A stretch of 64,000 nt of DNA from Pseudomonadota bacterium (GTDB lineage: Bacteria; Pseudomonadota; Alphaproteobacteria; Reyranellales; Reyranellaceae). Below the pieces are notes generated by a model, which saw only the letters and a program-made list of their open reading frames with translations, had not been told where the DNA came from and did no database searches. Below are positions 38,258 through 46,875 of the stretch, one piece after another. The DNA is taken from contig JAFEBU010000045.1 in assembly GCA_018242505.1 (NCBI GenBank), positions 41,536 through 105,535 of the forward strand, in the 5' to 3' direction. Made by a program: the position numbers and the translations under genes. How positions within the stretch are numbered: the first letter of the stretch is position 1; each line of letters starts with the position of its first letter.

Positions 38258-38995
38258 GTCGTAGCGCACCTCCATCAGGCAGAGACCGGACGGCGGGGCG
38301 GTCGGCCCGGCGCGCGTGCGGTCGCATGCGGCCAGCGCCTGCTCGACGTCGCGCCTGCTCCATTGGCCGCGGCCGACGAGCTGCAGCGTGCCGACCAGGA
38401 TGCGCACCTGGTTGTGCAGGAACGAGCGTGCGCCGACGTCGATCGCGATCTCCTCGCCGTCGCGATTTACCGCCAGCCGGTCGAGGGTCTTGATCGGCGA
38501 TGCGGCCTGGCAATTGATCGAGCGGAAGCTGTTGAAGTCGTGCCGGCCCACGAGCACGGATGCGGCCTCGGCCATGGCGTCGGCGTCGAGCGGGACGGGC
38601 ACGTGCCAGACCTGGCCGCGATCGAGTGCCGGCGGCGAGCGGCGATTGAGGATGCGGTAGCGGTACTGCCGCCAGGTCGCGGAGAAGCGCGCATGGAAAT
38701 CGGCCGGCACGAGCTTGGCGGTCGGCACCACGATTGGATGGGGCCGGAGATGAAAGCAGAGGGCGCCGCGCACCGATTCGATCGGCTGTTCGCGCACAAG
38801 ATCGAAATGCGCGACCTGGCCGCGGGCATGCACGCCGGCATCGGTGCGGCCCGCACCCTGCACGTGCACGCGCTCGCCGGCGAAGGCGAACACGGCATCC
38901 TCCAGCGCGGCCTGGATCGAGGGGCCGCTGTCCTGGCGCTGCCAGCCGACGAACGGACCGCCGTCATATTCGACCGTGATCCTGTAGCGTGGCAC
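38207..38995 (-). CDS. truA: tRNA pseudouridine(38-40) synthase
   Basis: A 262-residue TruA that modifies the anticodon stem-loop of tRNAs. The catalytic Asp52 is in [39 protein letters not shown] and [14 protein letters not shown] are family signatures. The start is GTG at 38995, 3 bases after the fmt stop, so fmt and truA form an operon. The acidic C-terminal tail ([11 protein letters not shown]) lies in the overlap with the convergent membrane gene. Confidence 0.95.
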   Translation of the reverse strand: MPRYRITVEYDGGPFVGWQRQDSGPSIQAALEDAVFAFAGERVHVQGAGRTDAGVHARGQVAHFDLVREQPIESVRGALCFHLRPHPIVVPTAKLVPADFHARFSATWRQYRYRILNRRSPPALDRGQVWHVPVPLDADAMAEAASVLVGRHDFNSFRSINCQAASPIKTLDRLAVNRDGEEIAIDVGARSFLHNQVRILVGTLQLVGRGQWSRRDVEQALAACDRTRAGPTAPPSGLCLMEVRYDLAGNRGGDAEDTADDE

Positions 38996-38998
38996 GGC

Positions 38999-39973
38999 TC
39001 AGCCCGGCTTGGTCTGCGGCAGCGTCACGACAGCGGGCAGGGGTAGGATCGTGCCTGGGGGCAGGGCGAACCCGCACAGAAAGGCCTCGGCCGGCTGAGC
39101 GGTTTTGCCCGGGCGCTGCAGCTTCACCAGACGCAGACCGCCCGTGCCGCAGGCGACAACGGGAAGGCCATCGCGGCTGATGCTGACCGTTCCCGGCGCA
39201 CCGGCGGCCAGCGCCAATCCCGCCTGCAGCACCTTGATGCGTTCGACGCCGCCGGCGTGCGGCGCATCGAACGATGTGCCGGGCCAGGGATGGAAGGCGC
39301 GCACCTTACGCTCCAGTTCCGCCGCCGGCCGTCGCCAGTCGAGCAGGCCTTCTTCCTTGCCGAGCTTGTGGGCGTAGGTCACGCCGTCTTCCGGCTGCGG
39401 AACGGGTTCGATCGTCTTGCGCATCAACCCGTCGAGGGTGGAGACGATCAGGGTCGCGCCGAGTGCGGCAAGGCGATCATGCACGGTCTCGGCCGTGTCG
39501 GCGGCCGAGATCGGCGTGCGTTCGGCCAGCAGCATCGGGCCGGTGTCGAGTCCTTCGTCCATGTGCATGGTGGTGACGCCGGTCTCGGCATCGCCGGCAA
39601 GCAGGGCGCGATGGATCGGCGCCGCGCCGCGCCAGCGCGGCAGCAGCGAGCCGTGGATATTGATGCAGCCCAATACCGGTGCATCGAGGAAGCTCTTGGG
39701 CAGGATATGGCCGTAGGACACCACCACCGCCGCGTCGAGGTCGAGTTCCTCGAATGCCTCGGCTTCGTCCTCGCGGCGCAGCGTCCTCGGCGTTCGCACG
39801 GCGAGACCGAGCTCATCGGCTGTCTCGTGTACCGGCGTTTTGCGCTCGTTCTGGCCGCGGCCGGCAGGCTTGGGCGCGCGCGTATAGACGCAGGTCACGT
39901 CGTGGCCGGCCTCGACCAGTGCCTTGAGGGCCGGGACAGCGAACGCCGACGTGCCGAGAAACGCGATCTTCAT
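38999..39973 (-). CDS. fmt: Methionyl-tRNA formyltransferase
   Basis: A 324-residue enzyme that formylates initiator Met-tRNA using 10-formyl-THF. The catalytic Asn-His region is INIHGSLLPRWRGAAPIHRALLAGD, and the Asp is in MDEGLDTGPML. The C-terminal tRNA-binding domain begins at about residue 205. It starts with ATG at 39973 (MKIAFLGTSAFAVPAL). It is co-directional with truA; def, its frequent partner, is not visible upstream, where zapE instead starts divergently 50 bases away. Confidence 0.96.
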   Translation of the reverse strand: MKIAFLGTSAFAVPALKALVEAGHDVTCVYTRAPKPAGRGQNERKTPVHETADELGLAVRTPRTLRREDEAEAFEELDLDAAVVVSYGHILPKSFLDAPVLGCINIHGSLLPRWRGAAPIHRALLAGDAETGVTTMHMDEGLDTGPMLLAERTPISAADTAETVHDRLAALGATLIVSTLDGLMRKTIEPVPQPEDGVTYAHKLGKEEGLLDWRRPAAELERKVRAFHPWPGTSFDAPHAGGVERIKVLQAGLALAAGAPGTVSISRDGLPVVACGTGGLRLVKLQRPGKTAQPAEAFLCGFALPPGTILPLPAVVTLPQTKPG

Positions 39974-40023
39974 CGCCGCATCTTATAGGCAGCCGTGCGC
40001 GAGTGAGCTAGGTATCGCCGTCA

Positions 40024-41187
40024 ATGGATTCCGATACCCCCACGACCGGCAAGGGACCCGCCGCCAACCTTGCCGCCCGCCGCGCCGCGGGCCAGATCCA
40101 TGCCGACCCCGTGCAGGAGAAGGTCGTCCAGCGGCTGCAGTCGGTGCATGACCAGCTCGCAACGCAGGCGAAGCCGGCGGCGCGTCCCGGCCTTCTGGCG
40201 CGACTGGGCCTGGGTCGGACGGAGAAGGCGCCCGACGGGCCGCGCGGGCTTTACATCTGGGGGCCGGTCGGCCGCGGCAAATCGATGCTGATGGACCTCT
40301 TCTTCGCCGATGCTCCGGTGGCGCGGAAGCGGCGTGTGCATTTCCATGAATTCATGCTCGAGGTTCATGACCGACTGCATCGCCGTCGCGAGGAACTCGC
40401 AGCCAAGGGGGCACCGCCCGAAGCCGACACGATCGTGCCGATTGCCAAAGACATCGCGCGTCAGACGCGGCTTTTGTGTTTCGACGAATTCCAGGTCACC
40501 AACATCGCCGATGCGATGATCCTGGGTCGTCTGTTCGAGACCTTGCTGGACGAAGGCCTGACGGTGATCGCCACATCCAATCGTGCCCCCGACGATCTCT
40601 ACAAGAACGGACTGCAACGCGACCGCTTCCTGCCTTTCATCGAACTGATCAAGCAGCGTCTGGAGGTCCTGGAGCTGGGCGGCAGCCAGGACTACCGCCT
40701 CGGCCGCATGCGCAAGCTCGATCTCTACCTGACACCGCTCGGCGCCTGGGCGACGGCAAGGCTCGATGAGGCCTTCCGCACACTGGCCGGTGGCGCCGAC
40801 GGCGAGCCGCGCGTGCTGCGTACGCAAGGCCGAGATGTCGAAGTGCCGCGCGCTGCACCAGGTGTCGCCATGGCGCATTATCTGGATTGGTGTGCCAAGC
40901 CCATGGGAGCGGCCGATTTCCTGTGCATCGCCGACAATTTCCATACGGTGATCGTGGCGGAGATCCCGAAGATGGGGCCGGAGAATCGCGACAAGGCAGC
41001 CCGGTTCGTGACCATGATCGACACTTTCTACGAGCGGAAGGTGAAGTTCATCTGCTCGGCCGCCGCGCTGCCCGACAAGCTCTATGTCGAAGGCGATGGC
41101 GCGTTCGAATTCCAGCGCACCGTGTCGCGCCTGATGGAGATGCAGAGTCCGGAATATCTTTCGCTCGACCATATCGAGGCCGCGTGA
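40024..41187 (+). CDS. zapE: Cell division ATPase ZapE (AFG1 family)
   Basis: A 387-residue P-loop ATPase of the AFG1/LACE1 family. Walker A GPVGRGKS is at residues 80-87, Walker B is LLCFDEFQVTNIADAM, and sensor segment TSNRAPDDLYKNGLQR follows. In E. coli ZapE acts at the Z-ring under stress, and in mitochondria AFG1 supports protein quality control. It is divergent from fmt. In many alphaproteobacteria it sits just upstream of mdh-suc genes; here three other genes intervene. Confidence 0.94.
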   Translation: MDSDTPTTGKGPAANLAARRAAGQIHADPVQEKVVQRLQSVHDQLATQAKPAARPGLLARLGLGRTEKAPDGPRGLYIWGPVGRGKSMLMDLFFADAPVARKRRVHFHEFMLEVHDRLHRRREELAAKGAPPEADTIVPIAKDIARQTRLLCFDEFQVTNIADAMILGRLFETLLDEGLTVIATSNRAPDDLYKNGLQRDRFLPFIELIKQRLEVLELGGSQDYRLGRMRKLDLYLTPLGAWATARLDEAFRTLAGGADGEPRVLRTQGRDVEVPRAAPGVAMAHYLDWCAKPMGAADFLCIADNFHTVIVAEIPKMGPENRDKAARFVTMIDTFYERKVKFICSAAALPDKLYVEGDGAFEFQRTVSRLMEMQSPEYLSLDHIEAA

Positions 41188-41266
41188 CCTCTCTCATTTG
41201 TGACTGTGGCGTGAGGGAGGTCGGGTCCTAGCGTTCAGTTTTCGATCCTATCGCGGGAGGTCCGAC

Positions 41267-42139
41267 ATGGATGGCGATCGTCTCTTGCTCAATGACAGTA
41301 TCTCGCGTCGGAGTGCGCTTCTGGGCTCCGCAGCCTTCGGCGCCGTGTTTGCGCTCGCGGCCCAGCCGATCCAGGCGCAGACCGCGATCGTGACGCCATC
41401 CGACGGTCTTGCGGCGGGGGCGGTCTCGGTGAAGACCAAGGACGGCAAGGAAATGATGGCCTATCGCGCCATGCCGGCGTCCGGTTCGGGCTTCGGCACC
41501 ATCCTCGTCACGCAGGAGATCTTCGGCGTGCATGCCCACATCGCAGACATCTGTCGACGCTTCGCCAAAGTCGGCTACTACGCCATCGCGCCGGACCTCT
41601 ATTTCCGACTGGGCGACGCCACCAAGGTCGGCGATGCGCAAACGCTTATCAGCGATTTCGTGTCCAGGACGCCCGACGCGCAGGTGATGGGCGATTTCGA
41701 TTCGACGGCCGCCTTTGCCAAGGCAGAGAGCAAGGCCGACACGTCGAAGCTCGGCATCACCGGCTTCTGCTGGGGCGGCCGCATCGCCTGGCTCTACAGC
41801 GCCCACAGTCCAGCGATCAAGGCAGCGGTCGCCTGGTATGGGCCGCTCGGCTCCAGGGCGCCGGCCAAAAATCCGATCGACGTGGTGAACGAACTGCACG
41901 GCCCTGTGCTCGGCCTCTATGGCGGCGCCGATGCAGGCATTCCGCAGGAAGCGGTCGAAAGGATGCGCGTCGCCTTGAAGGAGTCGGGCAATCCCGCGGC
42001 GACGAAGTCCAGCATCCACGTCTATCCGGACACGCCGCACGCCTTCAATGCCGACTATCGCCCTTCCTACCGCAAGGAAGCGGCGGAGGATGGATGGAAG
42101 CGTTGTCTCGCCTGGTTCAGGACCAACGGTGTAGCATGA
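41267..42139 (+). CDS. Dienelactone hydrolase family protein, Tat-exported
   Basis: A 290-residue alpha/beta hydrolase. A twin-arginine signal (SISRRSALLG, then a hydrophobic run to QPIQAQ) predicts folded export. The triad is Cys168 (TGFCWGGR), Asp222 and His258 (DTPHAFNA), with Glu84 in VTQEIFGVHAH as in DLH. The true substrate may not be a dienelactone, because no aromatic-degradation genes are nearby. The ATG at 41267 has GGGAGG 6 bases upstream. The next hydrolase gene starts 4 bases after its stop. Confidence 0.9.
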   Translation: MDGDRLLLNDSISRRSALLGSAAFGAVFALAAQPIQAQTAIVTPSDGLAAGAVSVKTKDGKEMMAYRAMPASGSGFGTILVTQEIFGVHAHIADICRRFAKVGYYAIAPDLYFRLGDATKVGDAQTLISDFVSRTPDAQVMGDFDSTAAFAKAESKADTSKLGITGFCWGGRIAWLYSAHSPAIKAAVAWYGPLGSRAPAKNPIDVVNELHGPVLGLYGGADAGIPQEAVERMRVALKESGNPAATKSSIHVYPDTPHAFNADYRPSYRKEAAEDGWKRCLAWFRTNGVA

Positions 42140-42143
42140 CCAA

Positions 42144-43004
42144 ATGATCGAGACGATTGCACTGAAGACCCGCTCGGGACTCACGTTCACCGCCGACGTC
42201 GCCGGCCCCGCCGACGGCCCCCTCGTGCTGCTGCTTCACGGCTTTCCCGAATCGCGGCACAGTTGGCGCGCGGCCCTGCCGGCGCTGGCGAAGGCAGGCT
42301 ATCGCGCCATCGCGCCCGACCAGCGTGGCTACTCGCCCGGCGCCCGTCCCGATCCAAGGAATCTGGCCAACTATGCCTTCGACAAGTTGATCGCTGATGC
42401 GATCGATATCGCCGATGCCTCAGGCGCCTCCGGCAAGCGCTTCCATCTGGTCGGTCATGACTGGGGCGGGCAGGTATCTTGGGGCGTGGCGGGCCGGCAT
42501 CCCGACCGATTGGCGTCGCTCACCATCCTGTCGCGGCCGCATCCCTCGTCGTTCCGCCGCGCTCTCCTCAAGGAGGACGGCGACCAGAAACATCGCTCGC
42601 GCCATCACCGCAAGTTCCTGGAACCGGAGACCGGGCCGATGCTGCTGGAAGAGAACGCCCGGCGGCTTCGGCGCAATCTTGCGGCGCAAGGCGTGCCGGA
42701 AGCGGCGATCGAGGAGCATCTCGGTGTTCTCGGCAATTCCGATGCACTCGAGGCGGCGCTGGCCTGGTATCGCGCCAACAAAGGCCTGGCGGCCGAGATC
42801 GGCACGATCAAAGTGCCGACTCTCTACATCTGGGGCGATGCCGATGCGACGGTCGGACCCGAGGCCGCGCACGGGACCAGGGAGTTCGTCGGCGCCGCTT
42901 ACGGCATGGAAGTCCTGCCGGGCGTCGGCCATTTCGTCATGGATCAGGCGCCGGCCGAGGCGGCCGATTTGTTGCTGAAGCACCTCGGCCGGCATCCCGT
43001 CTGA
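42144..43004 (+). CDS. Alpha/beta hydrolase, epoxide-hydrolase/dehalogenase-like
   Basis: A 286-residue cytoplasmic hydrolase. The nucleophile is Asp106 in LVGHDWGGQ, so it belongs with epoxide hydrolases and haloalkane dehalogenases rather than serine esterases. HGFPESRHSW is the oxyanion HGxP motif. Asp in IWGDADATVG and His in GVGHFVMDQ complete the triad. The substrate is unknown. It is packed directly behind the dienelactone hydrolase gene, and its stop abuts the convergent SnoaL-like gene. Confidence 0.9.
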   Translation: MIETIALKTRSGLTFTADVAGPADGPLVLLLHGFPESRHSWRAALPALAKAGYRAIAPDQRGYSPGARPDPRNLANYAFDKLIADAIDIADASGASGKRFHLVGHDWGGQVSWGVAGRHPDRLASLTILSRPHPSSFRRALLKEDGDQKHRSRHHRKFLEPETGPMLLEENARRLRRNLAAQGVPEAAIEEHLGVLGNSDALEAALAWYRANKGLAAEIGTIKVPTLYIWGDADATVGPEAAHGTREFVGAAYGMEVLPGVGHFVMDQAPAEAADLLLKHLGRHPV

Positions 43005-43454
43005 TCAGGCCGCCTTCAGAAGCCCAAGCTGCTGCAGTGCCGTCACGCCGTCGTCGAGGCCGATCTCCTCGGCGATCTTGCCGTTCCTGACACGCAGCAC
43101 GGTGGTCCCGGTGAAGTACATCTTCCGCCCGGTGGCAGCGGGAAGCGCGCCGGACAGGAAGTCGCTGAAGGCCGGACCGGTGTGGGTGCCGCCGCCTTTC
43201 CAGCGGCCGACCACATAGTCGTCCTCGGCGATCAGATCGGCGGCGCCCTCGAAATGCAGGTCGGGGAAGGCCTCGCGGAAGTCGATCATGAATTGCTTCA
43301 CGTCGTCGCGTCCGCGCCGCGGCTCATGCAGGGAATACTGCAGGAGGATATCGGGCGCGGCGAGTTCGTCGACGATGGCGGGGTTCCAGGGGTTGCCCCA
43401 GAAGTCCTTGAACCAGCGACCGACGATGGCCTTGTTCTCCTGTTGCTTGGACAT
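43005..43454 (-). CDS. SnoaL-like/NTF2-fold protein
   Basis: A 149-residue small cone-fold protein. The core includes NKAIVGRWFKDFWGNPWN, DDVKQFMIDFREAFPDLHF and DYVVGRWKGGGTHTGPAF, the pattern of SnoaL-like polyketide cyclase or ester cyclase relatives. In most genomes these are uncharacterised. The ATG at 43454 has GGAAGGAA about 6 bases upstream; the frame is open further upstream without coding character. It is divergent from mdh. Confidence 0.85.
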   Translation of the reverse strand: MSKQQENKAIVGRWFKDFWGNPWNPAIVDELAAPDILLQYSLHEPRRGRDDVKQFMIDFREAFPDLHFEGAADLIAEDDYVVGRWKGGGTHTGPAFSDFLSGALPAATGRKMYFTGTTVLRVRNGKIAEEIGLDDGVTALQQLGLLKAA

Positions 43455-43570
43455 GATGAATTCCTTCCATGGTGTTGCTGGCCCCGACATAGCCCGGCGG
43501 CATTGTGCGAAATATCCGCGGCTCGCGCGGAATTCTGATTTCGGCACCCCTGCCTTGCCGCTCTGGCTGA

Positions 43571-44578
<1,008 letters not shown>

Positions 44579-44632
44579 TTCACGCCTGTCGCGTGTCGCA
44601 GCCCTATCGCAAAAGGGTCATCAAGTCGGTCG

Positions 44633-44704
44633 TTGCAAAGGTCTTGCGGCGCTCATAAAGTGCCGCAGGTATCGATGAGTTGCGTTTTGCAACCTATGGG
44701 TTGC
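44633..44704 (+). promoter_or_regulatory. Candidate operator region upstream of sucC
   Basis: The mdh-sucC gap holds TTGC repeats: TTGCAAAG at 44633, TTGCGG at 44644 (11 bases on), the inverted repeat GTTGC-N5-GCAAC at 44679-44693, and TTGCGC at 44701. Such symmetrical TTGC/GCAA arrays resemble binding sites of carbon-metabolism regulators, but I cannot name one. No clear terminator after mdh is visible. Confidence 0.35.
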
Positions 44705-44741
44705 GCTCGCTCCTGGCCCCGGTCCCGAACGACAGGACTTC

Positions 44742-45938
44742 ATGAACATTCACGAATATCAGGCCAAGGCATTATTGGCCAAATTTGCTGTCCCCCTGCT
44801 AAAAGGGGGGGTCGCTTATACCAAAGACGAGGCAATGGACGTCGCGCGGAAGCTGGGCAGCCCGGTGACCGTGGTGAAGGCCCAGATCCATGCCGGCGGT
44901 CGCGGGGCGGGCCGATTCAAGGACGACCCCAACGGCAAGGGCGGTGTCCGGGTCGTGAAGTCGGTCGAGGAGGTGGGGGCCAGCGCCGCTGCCATGCTGG
45001 GCCATGACCTTGTCACCAAGCAGACCGGACCGGCCGGCAGGACGGTGAAGCGGCTCTATATCGAGGAAGGCTGCGACATCAAGCGGGAACTCTATCTCTC
45101 GCTGCTGGTGGATCGCGCCGTAGGCCGTATCTCGGTCGTGGCCTCGACCGCGGGCGGCATGGACATCGAGACGGTGGCGCACGAGACGCCGGAGAAGATC
45201 GTGAAGCAGGCGATCGATCCCGCCGCCGGCTACCAGAGCTACCAGGGACGCAAGATCGCCTTCGCCCTCGGCCTCTCGGGCAAGCAGGTCACCAGGTTCG
45301 TGACCCTGCTGGGAGGTCTCTACAAGGCGTTCGTCGAGCTCGACTGCTCGCTGATCGAGATCAACCCGCTGGTCGTCACCGGCGCCGGCGACGTGGTCGC
45401 GCTCGATGCCAAGATGAACTTCGACGACAACGCGCTCTACCGGCACAAGGAGCTGGAGGACCTGCGCGATACCGACGAGGAGGATCCGGCCGAGACGGAG
45501 GCGGCGAAATACGCGCTGAACTACGTCAAGCTCGACGGCGAGATCGGCTGCATGGTGAACGGCGCGGGGCTCGCCATGGCCACCATGGACATCATCAAGC
45601 TCTACGGCTCCGCACCCGCCAATTTCCTCGATGTCGGCGGCGGCGCCACCAAGGAGCGCGTGACGGCAGCCTTCAAGATCATCCTCAAGGATCCCAACGT
45701 CGAGGGCATCCTGGTGAACATCTTCGGAGGCATCATGCGTTGCGATGTGATCGCCGAGGGCGTGGTGGCGGCGGCGCGCGAGGTCAACCTGCACGTGCCG
45801 CTGGTGGTGCGGCTCGAAGGCACCAACGTCGATCTCGGCAAGAAGATCCTGAAGGAGTCGGGGCTCAAGATCACGTCGGCGGAGAACCTCGCCGACGCGG
45901 CGCAAAAGATCGTGCAGGCGGTCAAGGAGTCGAACTGA
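44742..45938 (+). CDS. sucC: Succinyl-CoA synthetase beta subunit
   Basis: A 398-residue ADP-forming beta subunit with an N-terminal ATP-grasp domain. [15 protein letters not shown] and [14 protein letters not shown] are the start and ATP-binding signatures. EINPLVVT, the [10 protein letters not shown] loop and the C-terminal [16 protein letters not shown] are also typical. With SucD it makes ATP from succinyl-CoA. Its stop overlaps the sucD ATG by one base (TGATG). Confidence 0.98.
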   Translation: MNIHEYQAKALLAKFAVPLLKGGVAYTKDEAMDVARKLGSPVTVVKAQIHAGGRGAGRFKDDPNGKGGVRVVKSVEEVGASAAAMLGHDLVTKQTGPAGRTVKRLYIEEGCDIKRELYLSLLVDRAVGRISVVASTAGGMDIETVAHETPEKIVKQAIDPAAGYQSYQGRKIAFALGLSGKQVTRFVTLLGGLYKAFVELDCSLIEINPLVVTGAGDVVALDAKMNFDDNALYRHKELEDLRDTDEEDPAETEAAKYALNYVKLDGEIGCMVNGAGLAMATMDIIKLYGSAPANFLDVGGGATKERVTAAFKIILKDPNVEGILVNIFGGIMRCDVIAEGVVAAAREVNLHVPLVVRLEGTNVDLGKKILKESGLKITSAENLADAAQKIVQAVKESN

Positions 45939-46813
45939 TGGCCGTCCTCGTCGACAAGAACACCAAGGTCATTTGCCAGGGCATCACCGGCAGCCAGGGC
46001 ACCTTCCATTCCGAACAGGCGATCGCCTACGGCACCAAGATGGTGGGCGGCGTGACGCCCGGCAAAGGCGGCACCACGCATCTCGACCTGCCGGTGTTCG
46101 ACACCGTGGCCGAGGCGGTCGCCAAGACCGGCTGCACCGCCAGCGTCATCTACGTGCCGCCGCCGTTCGCCGCCGATTCGATCCTCGAGGCGATCGACGC
46201 GGAAGTCCCGCTGATCGTCTGCATCACCGAGGGCATCCCGGTGATCGACATGGTCCGGGTGAAGCGCGCGCTCTCGGCGTCGAAGTCGCGACTGATCGGC
46301 CCCAACTGCCCCGGAGTGATCACGCCCGGTGAGTGCAAGATCGGCATCATGCCCGGCCACATCCACAAGCGCGGCAAGATCGGCATCATCTCGCGCTCGG
46401 GAACGCTCACCTACGAGGCGGTGGCGCAGACCACGGCGGCCGGTCTCGGCCAGACGACCTGCATCGGCATCGGCGGCGATCCGGTGAACGGCACCAATTT
46501 CGTCGAATGTCTCGAGATGCTGCTGCCCGATCCGGAGACCAAGGGCATCGTCATGATCGGCGAGATCGGCGGTGACGCCGAGGTGAAGGGCGCGGAATTC
46601 ATCAAAGCCTCCAAGACCAAGAAGCCGGTCGTGGGCTTCATCGCCGGCCGCACCGCGCCGCCGGGCCGTCGTATGGGGCATGCCGGGGCGGTGATCTCCG
46701 GCGGCAACGACACGGCGGAGTTCAAGGTCGAGGCCATGCGCTCGGCCGGCATCAAGGTTGCCGATTCGCCGGCAGCCTTGGGTGAGGAAATGCTCAAGGC
46801 AATGAAGGGCTGA
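45938..46813 (+). CDS. sucD: Succinyl-CoA synthetase alpha subunit
   Basis: A 291-residue CoA-binding subunit. [17 protein letters not shown] binds CoA, and the phosphorylated active-site His is in [38 protein letters not shown] is a further signature. The ATG at 45938 overlaps the sucC stop. sucA follows after 62 bases, so sucCDAB is likely one operon. Confidence 0.98.
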   Translation: MAVLVDKNTKVICQGITGSQGTFHSEQAIAYGTKMVGGVTPGKGGTTHLDLPVFDTVAEAVAKTGCTASVIYVPPPFAADSILEAIDAEVPLIVCITEGIPVIDMVRVKRALSASKSRLIGPNCPGVITPGECKIGIMPGHIHKRGKIGIISRSGTLTYEAVAQTTAAGLGQTTCIGIGGDPVNGTNFVECLEMLLPDPETKGIVMIGEIGGDAEVKGAEFIKASKTKKPVVGFIAGRTAPPGRRMGHAGAVISGGNDTAEFKVEAMRSAGIKVADSPAALGEEMLKAMKG

Positions 46814-46875
46814 TCGTCTTTGTCGCCCTTCGTCGCGCTCCCGGCGGCGAAACGGCGTGGAAGGAGCTAAGGGCC

